In this document: piece after piece, positions 21,394-34,056 of the stretch | How positions within the stretch are numbered: the first letter of the stretch is position 1 | How the letters are laid out: every line of letters begins with the position of its first letter | Source of the DNA: RBG-13-66-14 sp964436465 | Lineage (GTDB): Bacteria; RBG-13-66-14 | NCBI GenBank assembly: GCA_964436465.1 | Contig: CAYTCV010000012.1 | Location: 1 to 38,078 of the forward strand | Direction of reading: 5' to 3' | DNA: 38,078 nt | Position numbers and translations under genes: made by a program | The notes under the pieces: generated by a model | Seen by the model: the letters and a program-made list of their open reading frames with translations, nothing else | Database searches by the model: none | Told to the model about the DNA's origin: nothing

Positions 21394-21972
21394 CTACTCC
21401 TCCGGCTCCTCGGGGACGGCGATGGGCAGGGTGACCTCGGCCATGAGGCTCTCGGGCAGGCCCTCGGTGCCCCAGTTCAGGAAGTAGTCGCAGGCGGTGC
21501 CGGTGATTTCGAAGCCGGCCTTCTTCGCCCAGGCGGCAAGCTCCTCATGCTCCCAGGCGCGGGTGTCGGACCAGGGTCCGCTGGTCTCCAGATAGGCCAC
21601 CAGGCGCTCGGGCATGTCCTGGGTCGTCAGGTCCCCCCAGGGCTTGACGTCGGGCGACACGCACACCCCGACCTGGTACCGGGTGTGACCGTCGTTCCCC
21701 TTCCCGAGGTAGTGGATGAAGGGGGGGCCGGCCGGGGCGACACCGTGGGCGGTGAGCTCGGTGTCCAGCCCGGCGAGGGCGTCCATGGCTTCGGAGCAAT
21801 CCCCCGTCCGTTCCCGCAACAGGACGAAGGCCGGCTGAAGGTACATGGTGCTGAACTCGAGGACCGGCTCAACCGCGTCCGTCGTCGGCGTCTGCGGTTC
21901 CTCCGACTCGCACGCGCAGAGCGCCGCCAGAAAAACCGACGCCGCGACCGCTATGGGCCAAAGTGAGCGCAA
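21394..21972 (-). CDS. Lipoprotein with GyrI-like effector-binding domain
   Basis: A 192-residue protein. The N-terminus is a lipoprotein signal ending LCAC (Cys21). The remainder matches the GyrI-like/AraC effector-binding fold: FVLLRERTGDCSEAMDAL near 50-67, HGVAPAGPPFIHYLG near 76-90, then YQVGVCVSPDVKP, and a C-terminal block ACDYFLNWGTEG followed by AEVTLPI. Such domains bind small molecules in the cytoplasm; a lipid-anchored exported copy is less usual. The start is TTG, fixed by a consensus AAGGAGG 5 nt upstream. It has its own promoter and terminator, so it is monocistronic. It may bind a small ligand in the periplasm; the ligand is unknown. Confidence 0.78.
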   Translation of the reverse strand: MRSLWPIAVAASVFLAALCACESEEPQTPTTDAVEPVLEFSTMYLQPAFVLLRERTGDCSEAMDALAGLDTELTAHGVAPAGPPFIHYLGKGNDGHTRYQVGVCVSPDVKPWGDLTTQDMPERLVAYLETSGPWSDTRAWEHEELAAWAKKAGFEITGTACDYFLNWGTEGLPESLMAEVTLPIAVPEEPEE

Positions 21973-21995
21973 AATTCCTCCTTATCCGCAAGGGT

Positions 21996-22024
21996 ATGGT
22001 AGCGGGAGAGGCACCGGCTGTCAA
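21996..22024 (-). promoter_or_regulatory. Promoter of the GyrI-like lipoprotein gene
   Basis: On the - strand: perfect TTGACA (22024-22019), a 17-nt spacer and TACCAT (22001-21996). Confidence 0.72.
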
Positions 22025-22155
22025 GGGATGAAAGACCGGCCCGGCTGACCTTTTTTACAACGGCGGAGGCGACGGAGGGGAGACCGGAATGAAAAAAGGG
22101 GGCCCGCCGGTCCACGGTCGCCTTCAATGTATTCCACGCCTCACCGCGAAGCGGT

Positions 22156-22221
22156 GTAGGGCGGCTCTTCCACGAGCCGCCAAATCCCAATTCGCGGCGG
22201 GACGTGGAAGTCCCGCCCTAC
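22156..22221. repeat. REP-like doublet (R6), two GTAG-headed hairpins in inverted orientation
   Basis: Left unit: GTAG (22156-22159) then GGCGGCTC-ttccac-GAGCCGCC (22160-22181). Right unit: GGCGGGAC-gtggaa-GTCCCGCC (22196-22217) then CTAC (22218-22221). The two loops are reverse complements of each other. This is the layout of a REPIN/BIME. Confidence 0.68.
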
Positions 22222-22299
22222 ACGGACCGCCCCGTTCACACAAAAAGGCAGCCCGGCGGCGAATCGTAAAAAAACCGGGTGCGGCGCAAGTTTATGTAT

Positions 22300-22323
22300 A
22301 AAAAGGCGGCCCGCCGGACCGCC
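22300..22323 (-). terminator. Terminator of the beta-helix protein gene
   Basis: On the - strand: GGCGG (22323-22319) / CCGCC (22309-22305) with a 9-nt loop that can pair further, then five T (22304-22300). It lies 28 nt after the stop codon. Confidence 0.7.
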
Positions 22324-22351
22324 TTGGAACATCCTTCTAAAAAAGCGCGGG

Positions 22352-23224
22352 CTAGTGGTCCTCGTAGGCGGACTTGATGAGGCCCCAGGTCTGCATGGCC
22401 ACCCCGCCGCCCTCCCCCGCGGGCTCGGTCAGGAAGGGGACGAAATCCACCTCGCCCAAAACGCTGCGGTCGTTGAAGTCGAAGATTTTCTGGGCAATCG
22501 TCATCTCGTCCACGGAATCCCACCAGTTCTGGGTGGCGTCGATGTTGTAGATGGAGTCGTTGACCAGGTCGTAGGGGTAGTTGTCGAAGAGGTTGTTCTG
22601 GTTGATGGTGGCCGCGCAGTCCATGAGGTTGATTCCGCCCTGGTAGGGCATTCCGGAGCCGTTGCCCACGATGGTGCAGCCGTAGATGTCCGGCGGCGTG
22701 CCGCCCACGATGCCGATGCCGTGGACCGAGCAGTTGGTGATTTCGAGCCCGTTGACCGACGACGACATGGAGGCGCTGACGGTCATGTTCCACAGAAGCA
22801 GGCCCTCTTTGGCGTACTCGAGGCGGCAGTTCTCCAGAATCACCGGGTTGTCGCCCTCGACCACGATGGCGCCCCAGTCGCCGGGGAAGGGAATCTGCTC
22901 GTTGGAGGTGAAGACGATGGGCCAGCCGGGAGTTCCTTCGGCAATCAAAGAACCGTGGATGACGATGATTTCGGCGCCGTCCCAGCGGCCGCCGTCGTGG
23001 CTCACCTTATCGAAGCGGACGGTGACTCCGTCCTCGATGCGCAGCGTGGCCCCGTTGGTGACGTACAGGTTACCGTAGACCACGTACGGGGAGCCGGAGA
23101 TGTCCCAAACGGTGTCCTCGGTGATGTCCTCCTGGAGGATGGCGGTGAATCCGGCCGCCGTCGACACGCATAGGGCGAACCCGAGGAGGACGATAATATA
23201 CGCTCTGGGCACGACGAACACCAC
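22352..23224 (-). CDS. Secreted parallel beta-helix repeat protein
   Basis: A 290-residue protein with a hydrophobic signal sequence (YIIVLLGFALCVSTAAG, residues about 9-25). The mature part is a run of short strand-turn repeats: YVVYGNLYVTNGATLRIEDGVTVRF, then IIVIHGSLIAEGT, then AIVVEGDNPVILENCRLEYA, then GLEITNCSVHGIGI, PPDIYGCTIVGNG and QNNLFDNYPYD, typical of right-handed beta-helix (PbH1/Pel-like) proteins. QNWWDSVD near the end is a common cap-adjacent motif. No catalytic pectate-lyase residues could be assigned. The start is uncertain: two adjacent GTG codons at 23224-23219, or a GTG at 23212 that would leave a better-shaped signal peptide. It has its own promoter, overlapping the engB stop. 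Confidence 0.75.
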   Translation of the reverse strand: MVFVVPRAYIIVLLGFALCVSTAAGFTAILQEDITEDTVWDISGSPYVVYGNLYVTNGATLRIEDGVTVRFDKVSHDGGRWDGAEIIVIHGSLIAEGTPGWPIVFTSNEQIPFPGDWGAIVVEGDNPVILENCRLEYAKEGLLLWNMTVSASMSSSVNGLEITNCSVHGIGIVGGTPPDIYGCTIVGNGSGMPYQGGINLMDCAATINQNNLFDNYPYDLVNDSIYNIDATQNWWDSVDEMTIAQKIFDFNDRSVLGEVDFVPFLTEPAGEGGGVAMQTWGLIKSAYEDH

Positions 23225-23267
23225 CCTTCACCCCGTCGGGGGCGAGCAGGTTGTGGAAAGCGCATTC

Positions 23268-23296
23268 AATGTAGCACTTCCAGAGCCTTCAGTCAA
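23268..23296 (-). promoter_or_regulatory. Promoter of the beta-helix protein gene
   Basis: On the - strand: TTGACT (23296-23291), a 17-nt spacer ending TGC, then TACATT (23273-23268). The -35 box overlaps the engB stop codon. Confidence 0.7.
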
Positions 23297-23912
23297 GCCC
23301 CCCGTGGCGCCGGAGCATTTCCAGGAGCGCCGACCACAGCTCCAGCCGCCCCGTGCCGGTGACTACCGAGAAGGGAATGGGCGTCTCCCCCAGCGCGCGG
23401 CGGTGCTCGTCGAGGGCCTGCCGGAGGCGGTTGCGGGACAGCTTGTCGGCCTTGGTCGCCGCAACCACGGTGGGGACCTCCAGCGCCCCCAGCCACTCCC
23501 GGGCGGCCACGTCGCTTTCCAGGCCGGGGTGACGGACGTCCACGATGAGCACCGTCCCGGCGCGCGACGGCCTGGAGCGGGCCAGGAGGGCGCACGCCAG
23601 TTCGTCGAAGCGTCCGCGCTCGGACCCGGACGCCCGGGCGTAGCCGTAACCCGGCGTGTCCACCAGGAGGAGCTCGGTGGAGCCCCGACCCGCGCTCACC
23701 CGGACCTGATAGAAATTCAAGAGCCGGGTCTTGCCCGGCATGGAGCTGGAGTAGGCCAGACGCTTCCGGCCCACCAGAGCGTTTATGAGGCTGGACTTGC
23801 CTACGTTGGAGCGGCCGAGGAGCGCGATTTCCGGCACGCCGGGTTCGGGGATACCGTCCGGCGAGGCCGCGCTGGTGACGAATTCGGCCCCGAGCACGCG
23901 GTGTTCAGTCAT
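23289..23912 (-). CDS. engB: Ribosome biogenesis GTP-binding protein YsxC/EngB
   Basis: A 207-residue GTPase that assists assembly of the 50S subunit. G1 is GRSNVGKSS (33-41), the EngB-type P-loop; the switch I region MPGKTRLLNFYQV follows. G3 is DTPGYGYA (85-92), diagnostic of EngB, and G4 is TKAD (153-156). ATG start. It lies 119 nt downstream of rpoC on the same strand with no clear terminator in between, so it may be read from the rpo operon; this placement fits a ribosome/transcription cluster. All GTP-binding motifs look intact. Confidence 0.92.
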   Translation of the reverse strand: MTEHRVLGAEFVTSAASPDGIPEPGVPEIALLGRSNVGKSSLINALVGRKRLAYSSSMPGKTRLLNFYQVRVSAGRGSTELLLVDTPGYGYARASGSERGRFDELACALLARSRPSRAGTVLIVDVRHPGLESDVAAREWLGALEVPTVVAATKADKLSRNRLRQALDEHRRALGETPIPFSVVTGTGRLELWSALLEMLRRHGGLD

Positions 23913-24031
23913 CCATCCCCCGACCCGCGGTCACCCGGGACCGGACCCAGGCGAACCACCGCCCGCCCGATTCATCCGGAGAAGCCGTCTCGATGCGAAG
24001 CGCGCCCGGTCGTTCCCCCGGACCCGCGTCC

Positions 24032-28261
<4,230 letters not shown>

Positions 28262-28421
28262 CTATAAACCTCGGAGGGAACGAGGGATTGAAACCGTGTG
28301 CGGGGGGGGCGTCGGACGCCGCGTACTCGTCAGCGATTTATCGTATACGTTTGACACCTGAATTTATTTCTAAAACGAGCGCTCGTATTACCTCGACCGC
28401 CTTCGACGGCGTGGGCCGGCC
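28262..28421. other. AT-richer spacer between the amidotransferase-like gene and rpoC
   Basis: A 160-nt spacer that contains a 12-bp perfect palindrome ACGAGCGCTCGT (28375-28386) and CGTATACG (28343-28350) within an AT-rich block 28335-28390. No promoter with both boxes could be assigned on the - strand. It is unusually long for a gap before rpoC. Confidence 0.5.
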
Positions 28422-29522
28422 TCAGGGTCTGCGGGAGAATCCGATTATCCGCTCGACCTCGTCGGGCCGCAATCCGACATCTTCCGCGAGCAGGTCCCGG
28501 AGCTCGGCGCCCGCGCTGGAGCACGTCCGCAGCTCCTGTTCCAGGGCCTCCTCCCGGGTCATCTGACGGTCGTTTATCATGTTGTGGTACCCGAAACAGT
28601 GCTTGCTGCACCCGAAGATGTTGTAGTACGAGAACGTGACCAGTCTATCCAGCTTGCAGTCTATGCGCCACGTCGAGACCGAATCGGCGGGCTTTTTCCA
28701 CCCCAGCTCGCGGGTAATCGTCCGCTTGAGGAGCTCCCGGTTCCATGGCACATAATCGAAGAAGGCTATTTCCCGCGTACCAGCGCGTTTGAGCCGGGGG
28801 GGCAGCAGGGCCAGATTGCGCCAGAAATTCCCCGGGACCGGGAACTCGAGCCGCTGGCGGTACAGGTTCAACCGGTACAGGATACCGGCGCCGGTGAACT
28901 GCTTCTTTATCCTGGCGGCCGGCCCCTGCCGCAGTTGCGCGTCGGTCATGTGCTGGGTGTACTCGCCCGCGGATTCCCCCCAAAATATCAGGGGGACGTT
29001 GTACTTCCGTGCGGCGATGTAGCAGCAGGCCCGGTATCCGTAGGAGCACGCGTTGCAGAAGCAGTCCGCCATCGCTCGGATTCCGCCGTCCAGCGCGGCC
29101 CGGATGGCGTAGTGCACCGTTTTTCTGCCGGTGCCCCACCGCGAGCGGTACGTTACGAGCGGTACGTCCAGGATGTCGCACGCCGTCTGTACGTTCGCCT
29201 TCGCCTGGGGGGTCTGAAACTCGTTGTCGAAGTTGACGGCCAGGGCCCGCAGGTTGAAGTGCCGTTTCGCCATGTAAAGCACGTAGGTGCTGTCCCGCCC
29301 GCCGCTCAACGGCACGATGCAGTCGAAGGGAAACCTGCCCCTGACCCCCTCGATTATCCTCCCCAGTTCGTCCTCGCCGAGCACTTCCGGAGCTTTGTAC
29401 GCCCGGCAGTAGTTGCACGTCCCGTCGGCGGAGAACGCCAGCCCCGGCAGGCTGTCGGGGAAGATGCAGCGGGTGCAGCGCCTCGTCGCCCGGTCGTCGG
29501 TCGTATCCGCGGCCGCTTCCAC
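28422..29522 (-). CDS. PP-loop ATPase, N-acetyl sugar amidotransferase-like (WbpG family)
   Basis: A 366-residue protein of the PP-loop N-type ATPase superfamily. Four N-terminal cysteines (16, 19, 36, 39: CTRC, then CNYC) form the family's zinc knuckle, followed by the PP-loop PLSGGRDSTY (71-80). A Cys-rich block ADCFCNACSYGYRACCY and the late segment RIDCKLDRLVTFSYY, then MTREEALEQEL, match WbpG-type enzymes that amidate sugars for O-antigen or flagellin glycans, usually with HisH/HisF-like partners, none of which are here. The GTG start at 29522 is chosen because AGAGGA lies about 6 nt upstream and the family begins just before CTRC; a longer frame to 29627 is rejected. It sits between rpoB and rpoC, an exceptional position. 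The reaction is inferred. Confidence 0.75.
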   Translation of the reverse strand: MEAAADTTDDRATRRCTRCIFPDSLPGLAFSADGTCNYCRAYKAPEVLGEDELGRIIEGVRGRFPFDCIVPLSGGRDSTYVLYMAKRHFNLRALAVNFDNEFQTPQAKANVQTACDILDVPLVTYRSRWGTGRKTVHYAIRAALDGGIRAMADCFCNACSYGYRACCYIAARKYNVPLIFWGESAGEYTQHMTDAQLRQGPAARIKKQFTGAGILYRLNLYRQRLEFPVPGNFWRNLALLPPRLKRAGTREIAFFDYVPWNRELLKRTITRELGWKKPADSVSTWRIDCKLDRLVTFSYYNIFGCSKHCFGYHNMINDRQMTREEALEQELRTCSSAGAELRDLLAEDVGLRPDEVERIIGFSRRP

Positions 29523-29677
29523 TACTCGTCCTCTCGCACACCGGTCGCGTTTGCCCCGTTGAATCCCGGTACGCGGCGCGTAACACGCGCGTCGAGAATT
29601 CCCGTGGACACCGCTCGTGTCCCTCACGCGCCCGACAACCTCACCACGCGTGTCGTGAATCCCCGGCCCGCGGAGGA

Positions 29678-32600
29678 CTACTCCTCCAGTTGCATATCCA
29701 GGCAGAGCCCCATCAGCTCGCGCCGCAGCACATTGAAGCTCTCGGGTATGCCGGGCTCCGGCGTGTTCTCGCCCTTGACGATGGCCTCGTACATCTTCGA
29801 CCGGCCCGGCACGTCGTCGGACTTGACGGTGAGAAGCTCCCGCAGGGTGTGGGCGGCGCCGTAGGCCTCGATGGCCCAGACCTCCATCTCGCCGAACCGC
29901 TGCCCGCCCATCTGCGCCCGGCCGCCCAGCGGCTGCTGGGTGACGAGGGAGTACGGGCCGATGGAGCGCGCGTGGATTTTCTCCTCGGCCAGGTGGGAGA
30001 GCTTCATCATGTACATGTAACCCACGGTGACGCGGGAATCGAAGGGCTCCCCATTCTTCCCGTCGTAGAGGACGCTCTTGCCGTCCTCGGGTAGACCGGC
30101 CTCCCGGAGCAGCTCCTTCACCTCTTCCTCGGTGGCCCCCTCGAAGACGGGCGTGGCCACGAACCGCTCGAGCTCGTGCGCCGCCCAGCCGAGATGGGTC
30201 TCCATAATCTGCCCCACGTTCATCCGAGAGGGCACGCCCAGAGGATTCAGCACCATCTGGATGGGAGTCCCGTCGGGCATGTACGGCATGTCCTCCTGGG
30301 GCACGACGATGGAGACGACGCCCTTGTTCCCGTGGCGCCCGGCCATCTTGTCGCCCACGGACAGCCGGCTTTTACGGGCCACGTAAACCTTGACGATGGA
30401 GTAGATGCCCGGAGGAAGCTCGTCGCCGCGCTCTATGCGGTCGATTTTTATCTTGGTCTGCAGGTCCACCCGGGCCTTCATCTCTTCGTACCGGTCCAGG
30501 GTGTCAACGATGCGCTCGGCGTAGTCGGCGTCCACCTCGATGAGCTCGTCCACTATGTCCTGAGCCTTGGCGCGGGCCTCGGTGGCTTTCGTCTTGGGCC
30601 ACTTCTCGACGAGGAGGCGCTTGAGGGCGTACCCCTCCTCCTTCTCCAGGCGCGCCAGCTCCTCCTCCTTGTACCGCTTGTAATCCTCGATGGAGTCGAG
30701 CTCGTTCTCGGTGAGGTGGTCCGAGCGCTCCTTGGATTTGCGGGAGAAGGTCTTGACGCCGATGATTTTGCCCTCCAGCCCGGGAGGCGCCTTGAGGGAG
30801 GCGTCGCGGACGTCCTTGGCCTTCTCGCCGAAGATGGCCCGCAACAGGCTCTCCTCGGGGGTCAGCTCGGTCTCGCCCTTGGGAGCGACCTTGCCGACGA
30901 GGATGTCGCCCGGTTTCACGCTGGCGCCGACGCGGATTATTCCCACCTCGTCCAGGTTACGCAAGCTGTCGGCCGAGACGTTGGGGATGTCCGCGGTGAT
31001 TTCCTCGCGGCCGAGATTGGTCTCCCGGCACTCGATTTCGTACTCCTCGATGTGGATGGAGGTGAAGTAGTCTTTCTGGACCAGCTCTTCGGAGATGATG
31101 ATGGCGTCCTCGTAGTTGTAGCCGTACCAGGGAATGAAGGCGACCAGGACGTTGCATCCCAGGCCCAGCTCGCCGCCGGCCGTGGCCTGGCCGTCGGCCA
31201 ACACGTCCCCCACCTTCACCTTCTGGCCCGTGGAAACGACGGGCTTCTGGTTGATGCAGGTGTCCTGGTTCGAGCGCACGTAACGCTTCAGCTCGTACGC
31301 GTCGCGCTCGAAGAGGCCGGTGTACTCGTCCACGTCCTTGGTCTCGACCTCGATGCGGGTGGCGGAGACGTAGGCCACGACGCCGGGCCGCCGCGTGAGG
31401 ACCAGAACTCCGGAGTCCCGGGCGGCGATATCCTCCACGCCGGTGCCCACCAGGGGTGGCTCGGTGGTCATGAGGGGCACGGCCTGACGCTGCATGTTGG
31501 AACCCATAAGGGCCCGGTTGGCGTCGTCGTGCTCCAGGAACGGGATGAGGGAGGTGGAGATGCTGATGACCTGCTTCGGGCTCACGTCCATGTAGGTGAC
31601 TTCGGTGGGCTTGACGCGGATGAACTCGCTCTGGAAACGGGCCAGTACCAAGCTGTCCGCGATTTTCCCCTTGTCGTCCACTTCCACGTTGGCCTGGGCG
31701 ACGATGAGGTTCTCCTCCTCGTCCGCCGAGAGGTACTCGATTTCATCGCCCACAATACCGTTCACCACGCGTCGGTAGGGGGTCTCGATGAGACCGAAGG
31801 CGTTGATGCGGGCGTAGGTGGACAGGGAGCTGATGAGGCCGATGTTCGGCCCTTCCGGGGTCTCGATGGGGCACAGCCGCCCGTAGTGGGTGTAGTGGAC
31901 GTCGCGGACCTCGAAAGTGGCGCGGTCGCGCGATAGACCACCGGGGCCCAGAGCCGAAACGCGCCGCTTGTGGGTCAGCTCGGAGAGCGGGTTGACCTGG
32001 TCCATGAACTGCGACAGGGCCGAGGAGCCGAAGAACTCCTTCACGGCCCCGGTAAGCGGCTTGGAGTTGATGAGGTCGCTGGGCATGCACCGGCCCGGTT
32101 CCTGGACGGCCATGCGGTCGCGGGCGACGCGCTCGAGACGGGCTATTCCCACGTGGCACACGTCCTCCAACAGCTCGCCCACGCTGAGCACGATGCGGTT
32201 CCCCAGATGGTCTATGTCGTCCGTGGATGCGTTCTGTTCCCCGCCCCGCAGCTTCAACAGGTAGCGGCAGGTCTCGATGATGTCGTCCCGGTCCAGCCGG
32301 TGCTCCTCCAGGGGCAGGCTCATCTTCAGCTTGTCGTTGAGCTTCTTGCGGCCCACGTTGCCCAGGTCGTAGCGACGCACGTTGAAGAACAGGGTGTTGA
32401 AGAACTTGACCGCCGCCTCGGTGTTGGGCGGCTCCCCCGGACGCAGCAGGGTGTATACGCGCAGCGCCGACTCCACCTTGGAGGGCATGGAATCCTTCTC
32501 CAGGGTGTTGCGGATGACGGAGAACCAAATTGTATCGGGTTCGGGGATGACCCGTACCGCCTCTATTCCCGCCTCGGCGAGCTGGGTGAAGATTTCCGGG

Positions 32601-33700
32601 GTAATTTCCCGGTCGGCCTCGACCAGAAGCTCGCCGGAGCTCATGTCGATGACGTCCTCGAGGGAGATGGCGCCCAGGAGCGAGGCGCTCGCGGTGATGG
32701 GCACCAGGTCCGGCAGCAGCCGGACGTGGCGGATTCCCAGCTCGACCAGGGTCCGATAGACCTCTTCGTCGATGAGCGTCCCGTACTCGTAGAGGACGTC
32801 GTCGGGGTTTTTGGACTGGGGGTCGAAGATTTTGGTGGCCAGGGCGCCGCCTTTAATCCGCTTCTTGTCCTCGACGGGGATTGGGTCGCCCGAGGCGAAA
32901 ATCGCCAGGATTTCCGCGTTCGACGCGTACCCCAGCGCCCGCAGGAACGTGGTGATGAGCATCTTGCGCTTGCGGTCGATGGACAGGTACATCACGTCGT
33001 TGGCGTCGATGGAGAAATCCAGCCACGAGCCGCGGACGGGGATGATTCTGGAGGAGTAGAGCTTGCGGCCTCCGGGCTGCTGGTCCTCCTTGAAGAAGAC
33101 GCCGGGTGAACGGTGGAGCTGGCTGACCACGACGCGCTCCGCGCCGTTGATGATGAACGTGCCCGAATCGGTCATCATCGGCAGCTCACCCAGGTAGAGC
33201 GTCTCCTCGCGCTTATCGATGAGCTGACGGTCTTCCTTGTGCTTGCGGTCGACGGAGTAGACGTCCAGGCGGAAGGTGACCTTCAGGGGGGCGCCGTAGG
33301 TCATGTCCCGGTCCTTGCACTCATCTACCTCGTACTTGGGCAGGTCGAGCTTGTAGCGCACGAATTCGAGCCGGAAAACGCCGGAGGGGTCCTCGATGGG
33401 GAACACGCGCTCGAAGGCGTACTGCAGGCCCTGACGGAGGCGTTTGGACGCCGGGACGCCCTGCTGCAGGAAGTTGTTGAAGCTGTCGCGCTGCACCTGG
33501 AGCAGGTTGGGGAGCTCCATCGCAACGGGGAGCTTGGCGTAGGTGGTGCGGTGGGTTCGGGGGTATTTCCCCTTCTTGCCGTGGTAAGCCTTGCCCTTCG
33601 GAAGCAGGTTGTCGTCGGTCGCGGGGGCGCCTGCGGGCGCGGCCTTTCCCTTGGGGCGAGATTTTCCCTTCGGACGTATATTCGGGGGCTTCTCGGGCAT
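29678..33700 (-). CDS. rpoB: DNA-directed RNA polymerase subunit beta
   Basis: A 1340-residue catalytic subunit. Recognisable blocks include TYGAPLKVTFRLD, TFIINGAERVVVSQLHRSPG, the rifampicin-pocket segment GSSALSQFMDQVNPLSELTH near residue 557 onward (residues matching E. coli D516, H526 and S531 are kept; N518 is Val), the C-terminal GDKMAGRHGNKGV and GGRAQMGGQRFGEMEVWA. It has a Lys/Pro-rich N-terminal extension of about 40 residues with three PKGK units before the usual start. The ATG at 33700 is used because GGGAGAG lies just upstream; the TTG at 33712 overlaps that site. It has its own predicted promoter and a leader of about 320 nt, beyond the attenuator-like hairpin after rplL. Confidence 0.98.
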   Translation of the reverse strand: MPEKPPNIRPKGKSRPKGKAAPAGAPATDDNLLPKGKAYHGKKGKYPRTHRTTYAKLPVAMELPNLLQVQRDSFNNFLQQGVPASKRLRQGLQYAFERVFPIEDPSGVFRLEFVRYKLDLPKYEVDECKDRDMTYGAPLKVTFRLDVYSVDRKHKEDRQLIDKREETLYLGELPMMTDSGTFIINGAERVVVSQLHRSPGVFFKEDQQPGGRKLYSSRIIPVRGSWLDFSIDANDVMYLSIDRKRKMLITTFLRALGYASNAEILAIFASGDPIPVEDKKRIKGGALATKIFDPQSKNPDDVLYEYGTLIDEEVYRTLVELGIRHVRLLPDLVPITASASLLGAISLEDVIDMSSGELLVEADREITPEIFTQLAEAGIEAVRVIPEPDTIWFSVIRNTLEKDSMPSKVESALRVYTLLRPGEPPNTEAAVKFFNTLFFNVRRYDLGNVGRKKLNDKLKMSLPLEEHRLDRDDIIETCRYLLKLRGGEQNASTDDIDHLGNRIVLSVGELLEDVCHVGIARLERVARDRMAVQEPGRCMPSDLINSKPLTGAVKEFFGSSALSQFMDQVNPLSELTHKRRVSALGPGGLSRDRATFEVRDVHYTHYGRLCPIETPEGPNIGLISSLSTYARINAFGLIETPYRRVVNGIVGDEIEYLSADEEENLIVAQANVEVDDKGKIADSLVLARFQSEFIRVKPTEVTYMDVSPKQVISISTSLIPFLEHDDANRALMGSNMQRQAVPLMTTEPPLVGTGVEDIAARDSGVLVLTRRPGVVAYVSATRIEVETKDVDEYTGLFERDAYELKRYVRSNQDTCINQKPVVSTGQKVKVGDVLADGQATAGGELGLGCNVLVAFIPWYGYNYEDAIIISEELVQKDYFTSIHIEEYEIECRETNLGREEITADIPNVSADSLRNLDEVGIIRVGASVKPGDILVGKVAPKGETELTPEESLLRAIFGEKAKDVRDASLKAPPGLEGKIIGVKTFSRKSKERSDHLTENELDSIEDYKRYKEEELARLEKEEGYALKRLLVEKWPKTKATEARAKAQDIVDELIEVDADYAERIVDTLDRYEEMKARVDLQTKIKIDRIERGDELPPGIYSIVKVYVARKSRLSVGDKMAGRHGNKGVVSIVVPQEDMPYMPDGTPIQMVLNPLGVPSRMNVGQIMETHLGWAAHELERFVATPVFEGATEEEVKELLREAGLPEDGKSVLYDGKNGEPFDSRVTVGYMYMMKLSHLAEEKIHARSIGPYSLVTQQPLGGRAQMGGQRFGEMEVWAIEAYGAAHTLRELLTVKSDDVPGRSKMYEAIVKGENTPEPGIPESFNVLRRELMGLCLDMQLEE

Positions 33701-34027
33701 GGACTCTCCCAAGTTAGATGTGGGCGCGGGTGGGGCACGCGTGAGGGTTGGGGACTCTTACGGACACTGCGGGAAGGCGCGCGGAAGGCGGGCGTAAGCC
33801 CAAGCCCCGGATGCGGCGTAATGGTCAACTTACGTCACACATCCCGGGGCCTGGCGGTGTTCAGTCAGCCCGATGCATTAGACCCAAGGCGGCGGTATGG
33901 CTGGTCGGCCATCCCCCGTTACGCATAAGTCCCCAATCGGCCGACAGTTACATCAGCCGTACAAACTCCGGCGCGCCAACGAAGGCTCGCGGGCCGCGTC
34001 GGCGTTCCCCTTCCGCACAAGCGGTGT

Positions 34028-34056
34028 ATTATACACAAATCTGGCCTCATTGACCA
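34028..34056 (-). promoter_or_regulatory. Promoter upstream of rpoB
   Basis: On the - strand: TGGTCA (34056-34051), a 17-nt spacer and a perfect TATAAT (34033-34028). The predicted start near 34021 gives a leader of about 320 nt before rpoB. Confidence 0.72.

Larger units (their letters stand above)
21973..22351. other. 379-nt intergenic region with promoter, REP pair and terminator
   Basis: From left to right: promoter of the GyrI-like gene (21996-22024), a stretch 22030-22150 in which nothing was recognised, the REP-like doublet (22156-22221), and the terminator of the beta-helix gene (22300-22323). Confidence 0.65.

Noticed and set aside
28335..28390. Separate rpoC promoter in the AT-rich spacer
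   Set aside because: No pair of -35 and -10 boxes with acceptable spacing could be assigned on the - strand; left open in the spacer entry.
29523..29627. N-terminal extension of the amidotransferase-like protein
   Set aside because: The extension is Arg-rich and unlike the family, while a ribosome binding site directly precedes the GTG at 29522.
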